From NCBI GenBank assembly GCA_903885555.1, contig CAISIV010000062.1, forward strand, positions 1 to 37,091: a DNA stretch of 37,091 nucleotides, given 5' to 3'. Both the position numbers and the translations under genes were made by a program. Below are positions 33,622 through 37,091 of this stretch, piece after piece (the stretch's first letter is position 1; every line of letters starts with the position of its first letter). The notes beneath the pieces were generated by a model that was not told where the DNA came from, did not search any database, and was given only the letters and a program-made list of their open reading frames with translations. Origin of the DNA: an uncultured Hyphomicrobiales bacterium. Its GTDB lineage: Bacteria > Pseudomonadota > Alphaproteobacteria > Rhizobiales > Xanthobacteraceae.

Positions 33622-34278
33622 TCAGCGCTTTCTTTCGTCCAGCAACCTTGCAATAGCCGCGCGCAGTTCTTCGATCCCCGTGACCTCGTGGGACGAGGTC
33701 GTCAGCACGCCGGGGAAGGCGCCGGGCCGCTTGGCCAAGGCGGCCTCGACCTCGACAATGCGGGCGGCAAGGTCGGACGGCTTGATGGCGTCTGACTTGG
33801 TCAGGACGACCTGATGGCTGACGGCCGACATGCTCAGTTCCTTGAACATGGTGTCGTCGGTGTCTTTGAGGCCGTGACGGCTGTCGATCAGCACATAGAC
33901 GCGCGCGAGGTTGGCGCGGCCGCGCAGATAGGCGGTGATGGTGCCGGTCCAGGCCGTGACCTTGGTCTTGGACGCCGCCGCATAGCCGTAGCCCGGCATG
34001 TCGACGATGTTGAGCTCGGAACCGCCGTTGAAGAAAATCAGTTCCTGCGTGCGGCCGGGCGTGCGCGAGGTGCGCGCCAGCGCCTTGCGGTTGGTCAGCG
34101 CGTTGACGAGGCTGGACTTGCCGACATTGGAGCGGCCGGCGAAGGCGATCTCGACGCCGCGCATCGGCGGCAGCGACACGTCCGAACTGGCGGCGGCGAC
34201 GAAATGCCAGTCGCTCGCGAACAGCTTGCGGCCGGCCTCGATCTCCTGACGCGTGTAGTCGCTTTTTTTATCGGTCAT
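33622..34278 (-). CDS. engB: Ribosome biogenesis GTPase EngB/YsxC
   Basis: Essential GTPase for assembly of the large ribosomal subunit, 218 residues. G1 GRSNVGKSS (48-56), G2 region TSRTPGRTQ, G3 DMPGYG (93-98), G4 TKSD (159-162) and G5 TTSSHEVTG are all present. The start at 34278 has AGGGCGA about 5 bases upstream. In related genomes it lies close to yidC and argB; here the gap to yidC is filled by about 2.4 kb of other genes. Confidence 0.96.
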   Translation of the reverse strand: MTDKKSDYTRQEIEAGRKLFASDWHFVAAASSDVSLPPMRGVEIAFAGRSNVGKSSLVNALTNRKALARTSRTPGRTQELIFFNGGSELNIVDMPGYGYAAASKTKVTAWTGTITAYLRGRANLARVYVLIDSRHGLKDTDDTMFKELSMSAVSHQVVLTKSDAIKPSDLAARIVEVEAALAKRPGAFPGVLTTSSHEVTGIEELRAAIARLLDERKR

Positions 34279-34293
34279 GGTTCGCCCTATCTG

Positions 34294-34915
34294 TCACGCC
34301 CGGGCCGGGCCGTCCATCGCCGTGGCGGGCGGCCAGCCGTTTGTTGTGTCCGGCGCGGCCTCCTGACCGGCTTCCGCGCTCCTCTCGGCTGCGACGAGGC
34401 CGCGAATACGCCTTGCCAGCGCGACACGGAAATCCTCGATGTTGTCGTAGCTGTCAGGGAGATCGCTCTTGTCTGCATCGAGCCCCGCATTGTTCTGGAC
34501 CAGCAGGGCGTTGAGTTCACGCAAGGTGCGCGTCAGCGTGGCAAGGGTGCGCCCGGTCTTCTCCAGATCGGTCGCATTGAGAGTGCCGCTTGCCAGCCGC
34601 GCGATGGCCACTTCGATGGCGGGCAATACCCGCGCCGCCGCGGCCTGCAGGCGCGGCACGATCGCGGCATCGTCACCTCTCCCCGCAAGCGGGGAGAGGT
34701 GTAAGAGCGGCGTTCTCAGGCTGCATCGCCGGCACCGGTGGCGGCTGATGACGCGGCACGAAAGGCTTCCGCCGCGTCCACTCCCAGCGCTTCATGCGGT
34801 AGCGCACGGTCGGGATGGTGACCTCGTGCTCGGCGCAGATGTGCGCGAGCGGCCGGTCGGTGTTCTCGTAGTCATGGCGGATCTGCGCCCAGGCTTCGGG
34901 CGTGGGTTCGGGCAT
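34294..34915 (-). pseudogene. HTH-like gene split by a 28-bp palindrome
   Basis: Two minus-strand frames together make one protein. The 5' part (34915 to 34673, 80 residues, CAGGAG before the ATG) starts MPEPTPEAWAQIRHDYEN and has a DNA-binding-like helix pattern ICAEHEVTIPTVRYRMKRW, similar to small terminase or HTH proteins. The 3' part (34659 to 34294) reads VPRLQAAAARVLPAIEVA and TLTRTLRELNALL, a helical domain. The frame is broken at 34674-34701 by a perfect palindrome; the stop TGA lies at its edge. Removing exactly those 28 bases joins the parts as PENAALNDAAIVPRLQ and gives 198 codons including the stop. I believe similar intact proteins exist in Bradyrhizobium, but this is from memory. 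Function unknown. Confidence 0.72.
34674..34701. repeat. 28-bp perfect palindrome inside the split gene
   Basis: Arms CACCTCTCCCCGC (34674-34686) and GCGGGGAGAGGTG (34689-34701) around AA. The text resembles a dispersed rhizobial CCTCTCCCCGC repeat whose translation gives LTPLPACGER-like phrases. Its length (28) is not a multiple of three. Confidence 0.85.
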
Positions 34916-34952
34916 GGGGGTGCTCCTGGTGATGCGGTGATCGCGCGCCGTC

Positions 34953-34975
34953 ATGGCCGGACTTGTTCCGGCCAT
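34953..34975. repeat. REP-like palindrome ATGGCCGGA / TCCGGCCAT
   Basis: Perfect 9-base arms (34953-34961 and 34967-34975) with loop CTTGT, followed by CCACGTCTTGC. This is the common Bradyrhizobium-type intergenic repeat (GTCATGGCCGG-CTTGT-CCGGCCATCCACG). It lies just upstream of the split HTH gene. Confidence 0.78.
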
Positions 34976-35095
34976 CCACGTCTTGCTGCGCAAAGACAAC
35001 GCATGGCGCGAAAGGGCGCGCTGCAAATTCAATTGTCGGAGAATGGGCCTTTTCTAGCGGACCAGCGTTACGCTGTCAAGGAATATATTCAGGTA

Positions 35096-35139
35096 TTGAG
35101 GATGCCGCTTGTTGATGGTATGTTGCAACGTAGAACATA
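35096..35139 (+). promoter_or_regulatory. Promoter and operator of the toxin-antitoxin pair
   Basis: TTGAGG (35096-35101), a 17-base spacer and TATGTT (35119-35124) form a plausible sigma-70 promoter 24 bases before the antitoxin ATG. The -10 is also the left arm of an inverted repeat TATGTT / AACATA (35134-35139), a suitable site for autorepression by the antitoxin or the complex. Confidence 0.55.
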
Positions 35140-35147
35140 GGTGTCTC

Positions 35148-35408
35148 ATGCGCGAAATGACTGTCCGTCAGGCGAACCAGAACTTCTCGCAGGTGATTTC
35201 TGCCGCCGAGGGCGGCGAAACGATCGTCATTACGAAGAACGGCAAGCCGGTGGCGAAGATCACGCCGCAGACGGCGGATCGGACGTCCGATCCTGAGTGG
35301 CGCGCGGCTTTCGCAGTGCTGCGCAAGAGTTTGCGCGCCAAGCGGGCGACTGGTTATCGGGTTGGCACGATCACCGAGGACGATAAGTACGGCGACGATC
35401 CCGCATGA
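35148..35408 (+). CDS. Phd/YefM-family antitoxin
   Basis: Antitoxin of a type II toxin-antitoxin pair, 86 residues. The Phd/YefM N-terminal dimer and DNA-binding domain is clear: MTVRQANQNFSQVISAAEGGETIVIT, followed by KNGKPVAKITPQ. The C-terminal part (about 50-86), rich in charged residues, should wrap the toxin. TAGGTG precedes the ATG at 35148; the frame is open a little upstream. Its last codon overlaps the toxin start (ATGA). It probably represses its own promoter through the inverted repeat at 35119-35139. Confidence 0.92.
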   Translation: MREMTVRQANQNFSQVISAAEGGETIVITKNGKPVAKITPQTADRTSDPEWRAAFAVLRKSLRAKRATGYRVGTITEDDKYGDDPA

Positions 35409-35851
35409 CGCGGGTTGCGCTCGACAGCAACATCCTGATCTACGCCGAGCTCGAGCCGGAATCGGCGAAGGGCAAGCGTGCCGCCGAGTTGATCCTGCGG
35501 GCCGCCAAAGACGGCGTAATCCCTGTGCAGGTGTTTGGCGAATATCTGCGTTTCATCCAGCGCCGCGTGCCGGCGATGTTTGAGGAAGCGGTCAAGCAGG
35601 TCTCTGTCTATCAGGCTGCTTTCCTGACGCCGTCAACTACTGGTGCCGTCATCGCCTCTGCATCAGAGATGGCACGCGATCACGGTCTGCAATTTTGGGA
35701 TTGCGTCGTGTGCGTCGCGGCGCTCGACGTTGGCGCCAAGGTTTTGCTGACAGAGGACATGCAGGACGGCCGCTTGTTGAACGGCTTGCGTCTGCTCAAT
35801 CCTTTCGCGCCGGCGAATGACGAGGCGATTGAAGCAGTGTTGGCGGATTAA
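35405..35851 (+). CDS. PIN-domain (VapC-like) toxin ribonuclease
   Basis: Toxin of the pair, 148 residues, a PIN-domain nuclease expected to cut RNA with a metal ion. The acidic residues are D7 (ALDSNILIYA), E46 (FGEYLRF), D99 (FWDCVV) and D118 (TEDMQDG), matching the PIN active site. The domain fills almost the entire protein. The ATG overlaps the antitoxin stop by 4 bases, the usual coupling. A PIN toxin with a Phd-type rather than AbrB- or RHH-type antitoxin is a common mixed pair. RNA target unknown. Confidence 0.92.
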   Translation: MTRVALDSNILIYAELEPESAKGKRAAELILRAAKDGVIPVQVFGEYLRFIQRRVPAMFEEAVKQVSVYQAAFLTPSTTGAVIASASEMARDHGLQFWDCVVCVAALDVGAKVLLTEDMQDGRLLNGLRLLNPFAPANDEAIEAVLAD

Positions 35852-35925
35852 TTTTTGCCCGACTGTGGTGCGGCCCGCTGGTCGGTCTGCCGACGAGGTG
35901 TTAGGGTCCTTGCAGGTAGGAGCAC

Positions 35926-36291
35926 ATGGCGAATATTCCCTCTAAAGCAAATCTCGCCCTGCGAGATGTAATCTTAACTGGCAGTATAGTGGTCCCTGCC
36001 GGGGATTCGATTGTTATTGAGATTGCTGACCTTTCTTTCAAAATTGCGTTTGAGTCTACTGCAGATAAGAAGCCCAATCTTGTTGGCGACGTAGCGGACA
36101 AAACTTCCGCAATCCGACTTCAGAATTTTGATAACCCACTTGGCGCGAGCTGGGCTGGCAATGTTGGATTTATAGAGAAGCGCTATCTACACATGGCTAT
36201 TTTCGTTCATGCACTAACCAATGACAAAAACGCTGTGACTCGGAGCGTCGCCTATACCTTCTCCTTGGGGGAGGTTATGGATGGCAAATAG
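35926..36291 (+). CDS. DUF6864-like protein, first gene of a low-G+C pair
   Basis: Function unknown, 121 residues, no signal peptide. The beta-rich pattern, IRLQNFDNPLG (63-73), then LHMAIFVHAL and SVAYTFSLGE at the end, resembles what I recall of DUF6864 proteins (NFxNPLG core and a YxxxLGE end). Base composition is much lower than the neighbours: 29 and 23 G or C in the successive 60-base stretches from 35941 and 36001. TAGGAG lies close to the ATG. The next gene, a small membrane protein, overlaps by 11 bases, so the pair is made together. Horizontal gain is likely. Confidence 0.75.
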   Translation: MANIPSKANLALRDVILTGSIVVPAGDSIVIEIADLSFKIAFESTADKKPNLVGDVADKTSAIRLQNFDNPLGASWAGNVGFIEKRYLHMAIFVHALTNDKNAVTRSVAYTFSLGEVMDGK

Positions 36292-36577
36292 AGTAACGCC
36301 GTTACCAAAAGATCCCGATGTCGCCCAGAAAGTTATTGAGACCGAACATGCATCCAAGGTTGCAGAGATGGGCAAAATAGGAGTGTGGCTCGGATCCAGG
36401 GACAACGCGGTCGTTTATTTGGCTGCTGTCCTGATTATTATCGCTGTCATCACTAGTGGTGTGCTGGCTGTATATGAGCCGTCACTTAGGGCTGATACTG
36501 GTAAGGCGCTTTTAGCCCTCGCATTGTCGGCGCTCGGTTTTATGTTTGGAGCCGGTAGTCGCCAGAAAGATCACTAA
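36281..36577 (+). CDS. Small two-helix membrane protein, second gene of the low-G+C pair
   Basis: No named family recognised. 98 residues: a charged N-terminal part (about 1-40), a first membrane helix at about 43-65 (NAVVYLAAVLIIIAVITSGV), a short loop, a second helix at about 75-91 (GKALLALALSALGFMFGAG) and a basic end GSRQKDH. GGGGAGG lies about 6 bases before the ATG, inside the upstream gene. With both ends probably in the cytoplasm, it could tether its cytoplasmic partner to the membrane. Composition is low in G+C like its partner. Role unknown. Confidence 0.75.
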   Translation: MANRVTPLPKDPDVAQKVIETEHASKVAEMGKIGVWLGSRDNAVVYLAAVLIIIAVITSGVLAVYEPSLRADTGKALLALALSALGFMFGAGSRQKDH

Positions 36578-36683
36578 AGTCGCGAATCCATCAAGAACTT
36601 CAGCTTCTTTGACTTGCAAACCGAGTTGTCTTTAACGAGAAGAAAATTGCGTAAAGCAAGATTGCAGCGCAGCTTATTCTAAA

Positions 36684-36711
36684 AAATGGCCGGGCGTTTG
36701 CCCGGCCATTT
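36684..36711 (-). terminator. Rho-independent terminator of yidC
   Basis: Arms AAATGGCCGGGC (36684-36695) and its complement (36700-36711) with loop GTTT. Read on the minus strand, the stem runs into TTTTTT at 36681-36686. It lies 32 bases after the yidC stop and can also act on transcripts from the opposite pair. Confidence 0.92.
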
Positions 36712-36742
36712 CATTTCCAAAAAACCGCCGCGTGTTGCGCGC

Positions 36743-37091
36743 TTAAGCCTGCGGCTTCTTCTTCCCGAACAATCCCGCGATGCTCTTTCCGGTGCTCTTG
36801 AGATTGTCGAACAGTTCGATCTTGGCGCCATGCTTGCGCATGATGAGGCTCTGCTGCGCGACCGAGAGCGTGTTGTTCCAGGCCCAGTAGATGACGAGGC
36901 CGGCCGGGAAGCTCGCCAGCATGAACGTGAAGATCAGCGGCATCCAGTTGAAGATCATCGCCTGCGTCGGATCCGGCGGCGCCGGGTTCAGCTTCATCTG
37001 CGCCCACATGGTGATGCCCATGATGATGGCCCAGAGGCCGAGATGCAGGAAGCTGCCGACCACCGGAAGCGTTGTCGGGTCGAACGGGATC
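36743..37091 (-). CDS. yidC: Membrane protein insertase YidC (partial, 5' end beyond window)
   Basis: C-terminal 115 residues of the Oxa1/YidC insertase, which places proteins in the inner membrane. The visible part begins [20 protein letters not shown] and continues with the hydrophobic segments [19 protein letters not shown], the typical [36 protein letters not shown] and a Lys-rich tail [10 protein letters not shown]. The rest lies right of the window. A strong terminator follows its stop. Confidence 0.96.
   Translation of the reverse strand, partial: IPFDPTTLPVVGSFLHLGLWAIIMGITMWAQMKLNPAPPDPTQAMIFNWMPLIFTFMLASFPAGLVIYWAWNNTLSVAQQSLIMRKHGAKIELFDNLKSTGKSIAGLFGKKKPQA

Overview
The window is high-G+C chromosomal DNA of an alphaproteobacterium, most likely of the order Hyphomicrobiales (Rhizobiales) near the Bradyrhizobium/Xanthobacteraceae families. 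The evidence is the cpa-type Flp pilus operon, the ffs-dnaX-ybaB-recR block, the def/fmt/truA/dapE/dapD/argB/engB/yidC housekeeping order, and dispersed palindromic repeats of a kind I associate with that group. The assignment rests on gene content and motif recognition; no database search was possible.

Layout. Positions 1-6614 (leftward): the Flp/Tad pilus locus, in transcription order flp pilin, cpaA, then cpaB-C-D-E-F (cpaF runs off the left edge). Positions 8097-9821 (rightward): a second pilus unit with a CpaC-N-domain-like protein and two TadE-type pseudopilins, separated from the first by a fatty-acid-hydroxylase-family membrane protein. Positions 9823-12823: an Lrp/AsnC regulator divergent from a sulfur module (exported rhodanese, YeeE/TsuA-type thiosulfate transporter, 50-residue CAPC micropeptide). 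Positions 12918-17335: an exported alpha/beta hydrolase, two tandem PfkB kinases, NudC and a HIT protein. Positions 17446-20983: SRP RNA, dnaX, ybaB, recR and a DUF1176-like exported protein. Positions 20987-23500 (leftward): AmpG-type permease and RmuC. Positions 23639-28163: def, fmt, a HerA-like ATPase, truA and an OsmC protein. Positions 28252-34278 (mostly leftward): dapE, dapD, HAD nucleotidase, DUF1036 protein, argB and engB, with hupE on the plus strand. Positions 34294-36680 are accessory DNA between engB and yidC: an HTH gene split by a palindrome, a Phd/PIN toxin-antitoxin pair, and a low-G+C two-gene unit (DUF6864-like protein plus a two-helix membrane protein). yidC is cut by the right edge.

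How the genes work together. The cpa and tadE genes build a surface Flp pilus; CtrA-like boxes lie before three of its transcription units. The Lrp gene faces the rhodanese across a 160-base AT-rich spacer holding two Lrp-like boxes 41 bases apart, which suggests amino-acid- or cysteine-responsive control of sulfur uptake and relay. The right half is translation, recombination, lysine/cell-wall and arginine housekeeping.

Most notable observations: (i) an in-frame TAA in cpaC, followed by 25 in-frame codons that look like the normal CpaC tail; (ii) a 28-bp perfect palindrome that splits the HTH gene, where removing exactly 28 bp restores one 197-codon frame; (iii) two 49-bp hairpin repeats with a compensatory base change, each placed between a stop codon and the next ribosome binding site; (iv) the Lrp-rhodanese-TsuA-CAPC module; (v) the low-G+C DUF6864-like/membrane protein pair, the best candidate for an undescribed accessory system.
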